NCBI GenBank assembly: GCA_963763305.1
Contig: CAVXNP010000001.1
Span: 3,211,349 to 3,275,348, forward strand
Direction of reading: 5' to 3'
Source of the DNA: CAVXNP01 sp963763305
GTDB taxonomy: Bacteria; Pseudomonadota; Gammaproteobacteria; Xanthomonadales; Rhodanobacteraceae
Length of the DNA stretch: 64,000 nucleotides
Made by a program: the position numbers and the translations under genes. The stretch's first letter is position 1. Each line of letters starts with the position of its first letter. Shown here one piece after another: positions 8,977 through 18,302 of this stretch. A model generated the notes under the pieces. The model made no database searches, was not told the origin of the DNA, and worked only from the letters and a program-made list of their open reading frames with translations.

Positions 8977-10836
8977 ATGACCCGACAAGCGCGAGCGATG
9001 CTCAGGTTGGTGGCCGGTGCCGCTATGGTGGTGATCGCCGGCTGTGCCCCACCGCCGGTCACCCGGGAGCCTGCGATGCCCTCGATGGATTTTGTCCGCG
9101 GCGAGATCCGCGTCACCGAACACCGCGGTCACGACGACCTGCTCAGCGCCGGGCTGGGGCTGGCCGGGCTGGCCGGGGTGCCGGTGCCATTCGCCAACCC
9201 GGTCGACCCGAGCGCCGCGGAGCTGCGCCGGCGCGCGATCCAGACCAGCTGGAAGGGTATTGCCGATCTCGGCCCGCTGGGTGGCTACGGCCAGCTCTAC
9301 GGCGGGGTGCCGGACGTGCCGGGGCGCGAGTACCAGGCATTTGCCTGGATTCCCGGTGCGAAGGCGCCGCACCGCGTGCTGCTGCAGCTGCCCGACGGGT
9401 TCGACCACCAGCGGCGCTGCCTGGTGGTGACCGCCTCGTCCGGCTCGCGCGGCATCTACGGGGCGATCGCGCTGGCCGGTGCCTGGGGGCTGCCCAAGGG
9501 GTGCGCGGTGGCCTATACCGACAAGGGCACCGGCGCGGGTTACTTCGACTATGCCGACGACAGCGGCGTGGCGCTGGACGGCCGGCGTGCGCGCCGCGGC
9601 ACCGCGACTCTGGAGTTCGAGCCGCCGGCGGCCGCGGCCAGCGCCGGCATCGCGGTCAAGCAGATGCACTCGGGCGACAACCCGGAGGCGGACTGGGGCA
9701 GACACGTACTGCAGGCGGCGCGGTTCGGGCTGGCGATGCTCGATCGCGCCTTTCCGGACGAGGCGCCGTTCACCGCGGCCAACACCCGCATCATCGCCAC
9801 CGGTATCTCCAACGGCGGCGGCGCAGTGCTGCAGGCGGCCGGCGATGACGAGCAGCAGCTGCTTGCCGGCGTGGTGGCGCTGGAGCCGAACGTCAACGTG
9901 CCCGGCCACGGGCGCGCACTGTATGACTACGCCACCGAAGCGGCGCTGTGGTTGCCGTGTGCGCTGACCACCGAGCGCTTCGCCGAGGTGCCGTTCGCGC
10001 GCGGCCCCAATGGCCTGCCGCCGCCGGCCTGGGTGATCCGCTGCGCCAGCCTGCACGCGCAGGGTCATCTGGCCGGGCAATCGCTGGCCGAGCAGGGCGA
10101 GCAGGCGTATGCGCAACTGCGCCTGCACGGCTGGACCGACCAGGCCATGGCCACCGCCGCCAGCAGCACCGCGTTCGACCTGTGGCGCATCATCAGCGCC
10201 GGCTACGCGTCGTCGTACCTGCGCCGCGGTGCCACCGACATGCCGTGCGGTTTCCGTTACGCCGCACTGGGCGCGGGTGTGCTGCCGGGGCTGGCCGACC
10301 CGGCCACGCGAGCGGCCTGGTGGGCGGACGGTTCGGGTATTCCGCCGGGCAATGGCGTGGGCCTGTTCGGCGGGCTGACCGCGTCCACGGACCCGACCCT
10401 GGTCGGCAGCGAATGCCTGCGCGCGCTGTGGGACGGCCACGATGCCGACGCCGCGGCGTTGCGGCAGGCGGTGGCGGCGACCGAGGCCCGGTTGCCGCGC
10501 GAGGGCCTGCCGCTGTGGGTGCTGCACGGTGCCGGTGATGGTCTGCTGCCGACCGCCTTCAGTTCCGAGCCGTACGTGGCGTGGCTGCGTGCCCATGGTC
10601 GCCAGACGATCTACTGGCGGGTGCCGTATGCCCAGCACTTCGATGCATTCCTGGCGTTGCCGGGCTTCGGCGACCGGCATGTGCCGCTGCTGCCGTACGG
10701 CTACGCGGCACTGGACCGGTTGTGGGCGCACCTGTATCAGGGCGCCGCCTGGCCGGTGGGTGCGCCCGTCCCGCTGGCGCAGCCGCGCGGGGCGGGGCCG
10801 CTGACGCGTCAGGCGTTGGCGCTGCCCGAACCCTAG
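8977..10836 (+). CDS. Putative 3-hydroxybutyrate-oligomer hydrolase (lipoprotein)
   Basis: 619 residues with a lipoprotein signal (lipobox I-A-G-C, Cys23). The whole length matches the 3HB-oligomer hydrolase family: YQAFAWIP, VTASSGSRGIYGAI, YTDKGTGAGYFD and a GISNGGG nucleophile elbow with Ser278. The family hydrolyses 3-hydroxybutyrate dimers and trimers released by PHB depolymerase, here probably at the periplasmic or outer-membrane face because of the lipid anchor. It pairs functionally with the esterase at 1684. Intact; no frameshift. No clear regulatory signal is seen upstream. Confidence 0.85.
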   Translation: MTRQARAMLRLVAGAAMVVIAGCAPPPVTREPAMPSMDFVRGEIRVTEHRGHDDLLSAGLGLAGLAGVPVPFANPVDPSAAELRRRAIQTSWKGIADLGPLGGYGQLYGGVPDVPGREYQAFAWIPGAKAPHRVLLQLPDGFDHQRRCLVVTASSGSRGIYGAIALAGAWGLPKGCAVAYTDKGTGAGYFDYADDSGVALDGRRARRGTATLEFEPPAAAASAGIAVKQMHSGDNPEADWGRHVLQAARFGLAMLDRAFPDEAPFTAANTRIIATGISNGGGAVLQAAGDDEQQLLAGVVALEPNVNVPGHGRALYDYATEAALWLPCALTTERFAEVPFARGPNGLPPPAWVIRCASLHAQGHLAGQSLAEQGEQAYAQLRLHGWTDQAMATAASSTAFDLWRIISAGYASSYLRRGATDMPCGFRYAALGAGVLPGLADPATRAAWWADGSGIPPGNGVGLFGGLTASTDPTLVGSECLRALWDGHDADAAALRQAVAATEARLPREGLPLWVLHGAGDGLLPTAFSSEPYVAWLRAHGRQTIYWRVPYAQHFDAFLALPGFGDRHVPLLPYGYAALDRLWAHLYQGAAWPVGAPVPLAQPRGAGPLTRQALALPEP

Positions 10837-11095
10837 GAGCCTGGGCGGCAGACGTCTTTCCGGCGGCAAGGCGGCGGCGTGACCCATGTTTCCGCCCGTG
10901 CCCGACCGTGGGCCACATGGTTGCCGAAGCTTCGAAAAATCCGTGCTCGCGCCACCGCATTTTTGCCCGGAACTTTTGTGCGCGCAGGCTCCTGTCGGGC
11001 CGTGTGCGGCTGTTGACGTGGGGATCAACGCCCGGTGCGTTATTCTTGCGCGCTTGCGCCACCGTGCGTGGTTCCCAACCGAAGGATTTTTTGCG

Positions 11096-11605
11096 ATGAC
11101 CATCCAAGTCACGTTCGACACCAACCGCGGCCCGATCCACCTGAAGCTGCACGAAGACAAGGCGCCGGTAACCGTGGCCAACTTCGTCAACCTGGCCCGC
11201 CGCGGTTACTACGATGGCTTGTCGTTCCACCGCGTGATCAACGATTTCATGGTGCAGGCCGGCTGCCCGCTGGGCAACGGCACCGGCGGCCCGGGCTACA
11301 AGTTCGAGGACGAGTTCAGTCCAGCGCTGCGGCATGACAAGCCGGGCGTGCTGTCGATGGCCAATGCCGGGCCGCGCACCAATGGCAGCCAGTTCTTCAT
11401 CACCCACGGTCCGACCCCGTGGCTGGACAACAAGCACAGCGTGTTCGGCCAGGTCGTCGACGAGTCGGACATGAAGGTGGTCAACGCGATCAAGCAGGGC
11501 GACACCATCGAGAAGGTCACCGTCGAAGGCGACGTGGATGCGCTGTTGTCGTCCCAGGCCGACCGCGTCAAGCAGTGGAACGAAGTGCTCGACCAACGCG
11601 GTTGA
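11096..11605 (+). CDS. Cyclophilin-type peptidyl-prolyl isomerase
   Basis: 169 residues, start chosen at an ATG preceded by AAGGA. Cyclophilin core: FDTNRGPI, FHRVINDFMVQAGCP (active-site Arg/Phe), GPGYKFEDEF, MANAGPRTNGSQFFIT and LDNKHSVFG. No signal peptide, so this is a cytoplasmic PpiB-type enzyme that speeds proline cis/trans isomerisation during folding. Length and motifs are normal. A C-terminal tail of ~25 residues is a little longer than E. coli PpiB. Confidence 0.93.
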   Translation: MTIQVTFDTNRGPIHLKLHEDKAPVTVANFVNLARRGYYDGLSFHRVINDFMVQAGCPLGNGTGGPGYKFEDEFSPALRHDKPGVLSMANAGPRTNGSQFFITHGPTPWLDNKHSVFGQVVDESDMKVVNAIKQGDTIEKVTVEGDVDALLSSQADRVKQWNEVLDQRG

Positions 11606-11894
11606 GCACGATGCGGCGCGGCAGCATGACGCCGCGCCGCACCTATCGGGGGCGTACCGACCGGTGCGGTCTCCACGGGCGCCCGGCCGCGCCTCCTTCG
11701 TGCGTGACCGGACGCCTCGGCCCGCCCAAGGCGCCCGCGCGACGCCGCGGCGGGCGGCGTGGCTCGCCCACCAGGGCGGCGTGCGGCGGTCGTCGCGACG
11801 ACCGGGCGCGCGGATGCAACTTGCACCGCTTGTACTTGCCGGGGAATTGCACGCATAGTCCGGCGCACTGTTGCCGTTAGCAGGACCAACACCG

Positions 11895-12905
11895 ATGCGG
11901 GTACGCCTCGAAGACGTGGCACGTGCTGCCGGGGTATCGCCCAAGACCGTGTCGCGCGTACTCAACGACGAAGCCAACGTGCGTCCGCGCACGCGCGAGA
12001 AGGTGCGCGCGGCGATGGAGGCGATGAACTACCGCCCTCATCCGTCGGCGCGCAGCCTGGCGAGCAACCGTTCGTACCTGGTTGCCACGCTGTACGACAA
12101 CCCGTCGTCCAATTACCTCACCGAGATCCAGGCCGGCGTGCTCGAGGCGTGCGACCTGCACGGCTACAGCATGATGGTGAGACCGCTGGTGGTGGAGTCG
12201 GAGGATTTCCTGCCGCGGGTGGAGACACTGCTCTCGCACCATCGGCCCGATGGCCTGGTGCTTACCCCGCCGATCACCGACCACGCCGGGCTGCTTGCGT
12301 TGCTGCAGGATCGTGGCGTGCCGTTTGCCAGTGTCTCGCCGATCGAGCGGGCGGGTCGCACCGGCGTGTTCATGGACGAGCCGGGCGCCGCGCGGGAGAT
12401 GATGGCCACGCTGGTGGCGCTGGGACATCGGCGGATCGCCCATGTGATCGGCCACCCCGCCCACGGTGCCAGCCACTGGCGGCTGGACGGCTATCGAGAG
12501 GCTCTGGTCGCGGCCGGGCTGGCCTACGAGGCGGCGCTGGTGGTGCAGGGCGATTTCTCGTTCGGCTCCGGCGTGGCCGCGGCGCGCCAGTTGTTCTCGC
12601 TGCCGCGCGGCAGCGGGCCCACGGCGGTGTTTGCGGCCAACGACGACATGGCCGCGGGAGTGATCTGGGCGGCCGGTGAGCACGGCCTGTCGGTGCCGCG
12701 CGACGTCTCCGTATGCGGCTTCGACGACACCCCGATCTCGCGCCAGATCTGGCCGACCCTGACCACGATCCAGCAGCCCAGCCGCGAGATGGGCCGCATC
12801 GCCGCGACGCAACTGCTCGACCTGCTGCGCGGGCGCGGCAGCGGCGGCATGCGGCAGGTGTCTTTCGCCCTGCGCCTTCGCGAATCCACCGCCCCGGCAA
12901 GCTGA
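11895..12905 (+). CDS. LacI-family transcriptional regulator
   Basis: 336 residues from the ATG. N-terminal LacI HTH (VRLEDVARAAGVSPKTVSRVLNDEANV) with hinge YRPHPSARSLAS, then a periplasmic-binding-like effector domain (about 60-330; VFAANDDMAAGVIWAA, VCGFDDTPIS). It lies directly upstream of a TonB receptor, GH65 enzyme and trehalase. A perfect palindrome TGACAGCGCTGTCA, typical of LacI-family operators with central CG, overlaps the receptor promoter at 12974. The effector is therefore probably trehalose or a trehalose derivative. A TTG start 24 bp upstream is possible. Confidence 0.9.
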   Translation: MRVRLEDVARAAGVSPKTVSRVLNDEANVRPRTREKVRAAMEAMNYRPHPSARSLASNRSYLVATLYDNPSSNYLTEIQAGVLEACDLHGYSMMVRPLVVESEDFLPRVETLLSHHRPDGLVLTPPITDHAGLLALLQDRGVPFASVSPIERAGRTGVFMDEPGAAREMMATLVALGHRRIAHVIGHPAHGASHWRLDGYREALVAAGLAYEAALVVQGDFSFGSGVAAARQLFSLPRGSGPTAVFAANDDMAAGVIWAAGEHGLSVPRDVSVCGFDDTPISRQIWPTLTTIQQPSREMGRIAATQLLDLLRGRGSGGMRQVSFALRLRESTAPAS

Positions 12906-12972
12906 CCGGCGGCCAGGTGCCCCCGCAGCTCGTTCCATGCGTCAACGCGCGTAACTTTTGTTGCACGGCAAA

Positions 12973-13001
12973 TTGACAGCGCTGTCATTGCGTGACATTA
13001 C
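12973..13001 (+). promoter_or_regulatory. Promoter with LacI-type operator for the TonB receptor
   Basis: A consensus -35 TTGACA (12973-12978), 17-bp spacer and -10-like CATTAC (12996-13001). The 14-bp perfect palindrome TGACAGCGCTGTCA (12974-12987) covers the -35 box, so binding by the upstream LacI regulator should block RNA polymerase. The leader to the receptor ATG is about 185 nt. Confidence 0.7.
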
Positions 13002-13192
13002 TCGCCCGGGCGGGACCCGGCGGCGAGATGACAGCCGTCTGGTCCGCTCGCGTCGGCGGGGGCCGGGGCACCAGCAGCAAGACGATCGATTGCACGACCA
13101 ACGGCTAACCGATGGCAGCGCGCAGGCACGAACGCACGAACGCACGGGCTCATCGGACGACTCAGAGAACTGATGCGGGGAGCAAGCAGCTG

Positions 13193-15748
13193 ATGAATAC
13201 CAAGTACGTCAAACGAGTGGCACTGTCCGCGGCGATCGCCGCGATCCTTGTCCCGGGTGTCGGGTTCGCCCAGGTCGATTCCGGGCCCCAGGATGCCGCC
13301 GCGACCACCAAGGTGCCGCGCAAGCCGGCCAAGCCGACGGTCGCTGAAGCCAAGAGCCTGCAGCAGGTGGTGGTCACCGGCAACACTGCCACCGGCGGTC
13401 TGCGCAAGATCGACGCCAGCTACACGGTGACCACCGCTTCGGCCGAGCAGATCAAGATGGCCAACCCCAAGAGCACCGCCGACCTGTTGAAGATAGCGCC
13501 CGGCCTGTGGCCCGAATCCACCGGCGGCCAGACCGGCGCCAACATCGAGATTGCCGGTTTCCCCGGCGGCGGCGACGCCCCGTTCAACACGGTGCAGATG
13601 ATGGGTTCGCCGCTGTACGGCATGCCGACCCTGTCGTTTTTCGAACAGACCACCATCTTCCGCCTGGACGACACCGTCGACCGCGTCGAGATTCTGCAGG
13701 GTGGCCCCTCGGTCGTGTTCGCCGACGGCCAGATCGGCGCCACCGAGAACTTCATCCTCAAGCAGGGCACCGAAGTGCCGTCCGGCAGCATTGGCGTCAC
13801 CTACGGCGACGAGAACCTGCGCCGGGTCGACGGCTTCCTGGGTTTCTCCCCGGCGACCGACTGGTACGGAAGCATCGGCGGGTTCTACCGTGACTCGGAC
13901 GGCGTGCGCGATCCGCAGTTCCCGGCGGACAAGGGCGGGCAGTTCACCGCCACGGTCACGCACGACAGCGACAACGGCACCATGATGCTGTACGCGCGCT
14001 ACCTCAACGATCGCAACCAGTTCATCACGCCGATTCCGCTGATCCAGACCGGCACCGACCATTTCAGCGCTTATCCGGGCTTCGACCCGCTCACCGACAC
14101 CTACTACAGCAAGGCGATCCAGCATGTGTTCCTGGCCGGCTATCCGGGCGGCGGCACCAACGCCGACCTGGCCAACGGTCGCGGCGCGAAGATGAGCTTC
14201 TTCGGCGGCAACTTCGACTACACCCTGGGCAACGGCTGGAACCTGTCGGACAAGTTCCTGCTCAACGGCGGCGACGTGGACACCAATGCGCTGTTCTCCG
14301 GAAACAACCCGCTGACCATGGCCGAGTTCCTCGATGCCAACACGCCAGCAGGTAGCGTGGCCAGCGCCAACTATGTCGGTGGCGGCGCGGTGGCTCCGGG
14401 CCAGAGCGTGATCTCGCAGGGCTGGTGGTACATCCACAAGCACCTGAAGAACATCAACAACGACCTGCGCCTGAGCAAGGAGATCTTCGAAGGCAACACG
14501 CTGACCGCGGGTGTCTACCTGGCGCACTACACCGACGACGACAAGTGGGCGCTGGGCAACCAGATGCTGATGACCAACACGCCCAATGCCACGCCAATCA
14601 CGGTCAGCTACGTCGATGGCGGGCAGACCTACCAGCTCACCGACGCCCAGGGCTTCCTGGACAACGGCGGCTACAACATCGTCGAGCACGGCAAGGCCAC
14701 CAACAAGGCGTTCTACCTGTCCGATTCCTGGCGCCTGGGCCGGTGGCTGTTCGACCTGTCCGGACGGATCGAGAACCAGCACGCCACCAACGACGTGTGC
14801 AACTTCCAGAGCGACGGGCGCGTCGATGCCAACGGCAACCCGGTGAACGGCGTCATCGATACCGATGGCAACCCCAACACGCTCTACAACAACTCGGTCC
14901 CGGTATGCGACGGCACGTTCGCCCACACCGACTACGACAAGACCCATCCGTCGTGGACGTTCGGCGTGAACTACGAGCTGGCCGACAACATGAGCGTCTA
15001 TATCCGCGCCAACAAGGGTGCCCACTTCGGCGATTTCGACAACGCCCTGCGCGGCAACGCCACCGGCAACACGCCGCCGCTGCAGAAGATCCAGAACGTC
15101 GAAGGCGGCTTCAAGTACCAGTCGGACATGCTCTACGCCGACATCAGCGCCTACCACCGCCAGTTCATCGGCCTGCCGTACCAGCCGACCGACGGCAACG
15201 GCGTACCGGTGGGCAGCCCGTTGACCTACGGCTCGGACTCCAAGGGCATCAACTTCAACGGTGTGCTCAGCGCCACCGAGAACCTCAAGTTCCAGCTGGT
15301 CGCCAACTGGCTCGATGGCCACTACACGCACTACGCGGCCTGCATCCCGTACGTGAACCAGGTCACCGGCAACGGCTGCGCGTTCATCGATGGCGTGCAA
15401 CTGCAGCGCCAGCCCAAGCTGCGCTACATGTTCACGCCCAGCTACCGGATGCCGTTCAGCTGGGGCGACATCACCACCTTTGTCACCTACACCCACGTCG
15501 GCCCGCACACGCAGGACATTTCCGGCCTGCAGCAGCTGGGGACCTACGACACCTGGGACTTCGGCATCGTCGCCAACGTGCAGAAGAGCTGGCAGCTGCG
15601 CCTGCAGGGCACCAACATGACCAACGAGCTGGGCCTGACCGAGAGCAACTCGCGCATCTTCGGCAGCGCAGCCGGCAGCGGCGGCGTGATCCTGGCGCGT
15701 CCGCTGGAAGGGCGTGAAGTCAACCTGCAGGTCAAGTACCTGTTCTGA
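13193..15748 (+). CDS. TonB-dependent receptor, probable trehalose/oligosaccharide transporter
   Basis: 851 residues: signal peptide (1-26, cleavage near GFAQ), short N-terminal extension, a TonB-box-like LQQVVVTG, plug domain (about 75-190; VDRVEILQGGPSVVFADGQIGATENF) and a 22-strand-type barrel ending in aromatic F (VNLQVKYLF). Start at 13193 is chosen for the signal peptide; an upstream ATG at 13112 gives a non-signal extension. Intact. It lies between the LacI regulator and two trehalose hydrolases, so it probably carries trehalose or larger trehalose-containing glycans across the outer membrane. The operator over its promoter supports sugar induction. Confidence 0.9.
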   Translation: MNTKYVKRVALSAAIAAILVPGVGFAQVDSGPQDAAATTKVPRKPAKPTVAEAKSLQQVVVTGNTATGGLRKIDASYTVTTASAEQIKMANPKSTADLLKIAPGLWPESTGGQTGANIEIAGFPGGGDAPFNTVQMMGSPLYGMPTLSFFEQTTIFRLDDTVDRVEILQGGPSVVFADGQIGATENFILKQGTEVPSGSIGVTYGDENLRRVDGFLGFSPATDWYGSIGGFYRDSDGVRDPQFPADKGGQFTATVTHDSDNGTMMLYARYLNDRNQFITPIPLIQTGTDHFSAYPGFDPLTDTYYSKAIQHVFLAGYPGGGTNADLANGRGAKMSFFGGNFDYTLGNGWNLSDKFLLNGGDVDTNALFSGNNPLTMAEFLDANTPAGSVASANYVGGGAVAPGQSVISQGWWYIHKHLKNINNDLRLSKEIFEGNTLTAGVYLAHYTDDDKWALGNQMLMTNTPNATPITVSYVDGGQTYQLTDAQGFLDNGGYNIVEHGKATNKAFYLSDSWRLGRWLFDLSGRIENQHATNDVCNFQSDGRVDANGNPVNGVIDTDGNPNTLYNNSVPVCDGTFAHTDYDKTHPSWTFGVNYELADNMSVYIRANKGAHFGDFDNALRGNATGNTPPLQKIQNVEGGFKYQSDMLYADISAYHRQFIGLPYQPTDGNGVPVGSPLTYGSDSKGINFNGVLSATENLKFQLVANWLDGHYTHYAACIPYVNQVTGNGCAFIDGVQLQRQPKLRYMFTPSYRMPFSWGDITTFVTYTHVGPHTQDISGLQQLGTYDTWDFGIVANVQKSWQLRLQGTNMTNELGLTESNSRIFGSAAGSGGVILARPLEGREVNLQVKYLF

Positions 15749-15755
15749 CCGGAGG

Positions 15756-15792
15756 GCATCGGCACGCCTGCTTCCGCGTGGCGTGCCGATGC
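15756..15792 (+). terminator. Long perfect hairpin after the TonB receptor
   Basis: 13-bp perfect arms GCATCGGCACGCC and GGCGTGCCGATGC with an 11-nt loop, starting 8 bp after the receptor stop codon. There is no T-tract, so this may be an RNA-stabilising 3' hairpin or partial attenuator in front of the GH65 gene rather than a full terminator. Confidence 0.6.
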
Positions 15793-15909
15793 AGCAACGG
15801 CCCGCGATGGCGTGGGCCGCCCGGGTTCGGCACCAATCGAGCCCGCGCTTGTCCTGCCCGCGGGCGGCCGCCATGGCCGCTTGCCACCACACCCAGCCAG
15901 GAGCCGTCC

Positions 15910-18175
15910 ATGCCATGGGGTCGTCTTTGCCGCGCCGCGCTTTGCCTGGCGCTCGCCGCACCGGGAGCGAGCGCCGTCGCGGCCGCCGATCGGGCCACCG
16001 ATCCGAGCTTCGTGTTGACCGCCACCGCCGCGGATTTCGAGCACTACTTCCCGGCCTACCTGGCCAACGGCTACTTCTCCACCATGACCTCGCCGCGCGG
16101 CACCGAGGGCAACCGCGCCTACATGGTGGCGTTCATGGATTACACCCCCGGCGACATCTCGCGGCCGGCGGCGATTCCCGGCTGGAGCGAGGTCGACTAC
16201 AACCCTGGCGGCGGCTGGCTCAACCGCACGCGCCTGGACGCAAAGATCTTCGCCGACTACGCGCAGACGCTGGACATGCACGACGGCACGCTGGCCACGC
16301 GCTATCGCTTCGACTACGCCAACAAGTCGACCGACGTGCAGGTGCTGACCCTCGTCAGCCAGGCTTCGCCGCATCTGGCCGCGACCCGCTTTACGATCAC
16401 GCCGCAGTTCGACGGTACCGGTGCAGCTGAGCTTCCCGATCCGCCTTTGGTCCGACCACCAGCCGCGCTTTCCCATCGCCAGTATGGGCGGCGAGCAGAT
16501 GATCGCCGCGGTGATCGCCAGCGGACAGAACCTGGACAACAAGCCGGTGCCCACCCCCGACCGCGCGCCGGTGTGGTACCCGGGGCACACCCGCATCCTG
16601 GGCAGCGACGGCGACACCCGCGAGCTGTCGCTGCGTCTGCGGGGCAGGGCGGAGCACGGGCTGGCATGGCCGAGGCGGCGACGATCGAGCTGCCCGCGGG
16701 CGTCACCGCGCGAGCGGTGCAAGCCTGCACAAGGGCCCGCACAAGCTGTCGCTGGACTTCACCGTGCAGGTGCGCAAGGGCCATACCTACGCCTTCACCA
16801 AGTACGTGGCGGTATCGCGGCAGGATTGGGGCGGCGACGACCGCGCCGACCTGGCGCTGGCCCGGGCCGCGCGCCGCGACGGCTTTGACCGACTGCTGTC
16901 GGCGCATCGCGATGCCTGGCATCGCGCTGTGGGCATCGGACATCGTGATCGACGGCGATCCGGCCGTGCAGAAGGCGGTGCACTCGGACCTGTACTACCT
17001 GCTGTCCAACACCACCGTGGGCACCGCCTGGCCGATGGGTGCCTGCGCGCTGACGCCGAACTATGCCGGCCACGCGTTCTGGGACAGCGACTCGTGGGTG
17101 TTCCCGGCGCTGCTGCTGCTGCATCCGGAGCGGGCAAAACCGATCGTGATGTTCCGCGACCGCACGCTGGCGCCGGCGCGCGAGCGTGCGCGCAGGCACG
17201 GCGTGCAGGGAACCATGTATCCGTGGGAGGCCGATCCGCAGACCGGCGTGGACGTGACCCCGCATTTCGCCTACGAGGTCTACCGCGAGGTCCACGTCAA
17301 CGCCGACGTCGCGATCGCGCAGTGGCAGTACTACCTGGCCACCGGCGACAAGGCCTGGCTGCAAGCAACATGGCTGGCCGGTGATCCGCGGCGTGGCGCG
17401 TTCTGGGCCAGCCGCGTCACCTACGACAAGGCCCGCGATCGCTACGAGATCCACCACGTGACCTCGCCCGACGAGGCCTACAGTCGACGTGCCGAACGAC
17501 TCGTTCACCAACGCCGCGGCGCGCAAGGCGCTGCGCATCGCGATCCGGGCCGCGGCGCGTGGTCGGCGCGCCGGCCGACCCGGCGTGGCGCGACATCGCC
17601 GGCAAGATGTTCATCCCGTTCGACGAGCGGGCCCAGCGCCACCGCGACTTCGATGCGTCGGTGCCGCACGACAAGATCACCTGGATGGGCTCTTCGCTGG
17701 TCTGGCTGATGTATCCGAACCTGGATCTGCCGATGTCGACCCGGGTGCGCCGCAACGACTTTGCGTTCCAGCTGCAGGAGTTGAAGACCCACGGCGACGA
17801 CCCGAACGAGATGATGATGGTGATGCTGGCCGTCGGCGCCGCCGAACTGGGCGACGCGGAGGCGGCCGGCAGCTGGATCCGGCGCAACCTGGTCGGTTTC
17901 CTCAAGCCGCCGTTCAACGTGCGCACCGAGACGGCGGCCAACAACGCCGGCTACATCCTGGCCACTTCGGCCGGGTTCGTGCAGAGCATGCTGTACGGGC
18001 TGACCGGTCTGCGCATCGACGACAACGGACTGAGCCAGGCTTATCGGCCGGTGCTTCCGCCGGGCTGGACCGGGCTGACGCTGCAAGCGGGTGCAGCTTC
18101 CGCGGCAAGCACTACGACATCACGGTCAGCCGGGGTGCCGGCGGGGCGCAACTGACCCGCCGGGAAGTGCCATGA
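15910..18175 (+). CDS. Glycoside hydrolase family 65 protein (acid trehalase-like), frameshifted
   Basis: About 755 codons spread over all three frames. Signal peptide at the start (LCRAALCLALAAPGASA). N-terminal GH65 super-sandwich (LANGYFSTMTSPRGTEGN, YNPGGGWLNRTRL), (alpha/alpha)6 barrel segments GHAFWDSDSWVFPALLLLHP, MYPWEADPQTG and EVHVNADVAIAQWQYYLATGD, and TSPDEAYS carrying the probable catalytic Glu. GH65 includes acid trehalase and kojibiose/maltose/trehalose phosphorylases; export and the adjacent GH37 trehalase favour hydrolysis of trehalose or a derivative. Frame breaks lie near 16415, 16665, 16735, 16925, 17485, 17560 and 18090; removing one base repairs those checked at 16415 and 17485. 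Probably sequencing errors, but a decaying gene cannot be excluded. Confidence 0.78.
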
Positions 18176-18302
18176 AAACCCGGGCCGCGACCGTGCTGTC
18201 ACGTTCTCCGGGCATGCCCTGCGCGACCCTGCCGGTGCGCGGCAGCTGTCCGGCTCGCCCGGCCACGCCCGCCAACCCTGTCCACGATGAGGATGTCCTT
18301 CG

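Noticed and set aside
8863..11190. Long open frame on the minus strand opposite the 3HB-oligomer hydrolase
   Set aside because: Typical GC-rich shadow: arginine/histidine/glutamine-rich, no family features, and the plus-strand gene is well supported.
12998..15961. Nearly 3-kb minus-strand open frame opposite the TonB receptor
   Set aside because: Composition is that of an antisense reading (valine/alanine/glycine/aspartate repeats) and the receptor on the plus strand is clear and complete.
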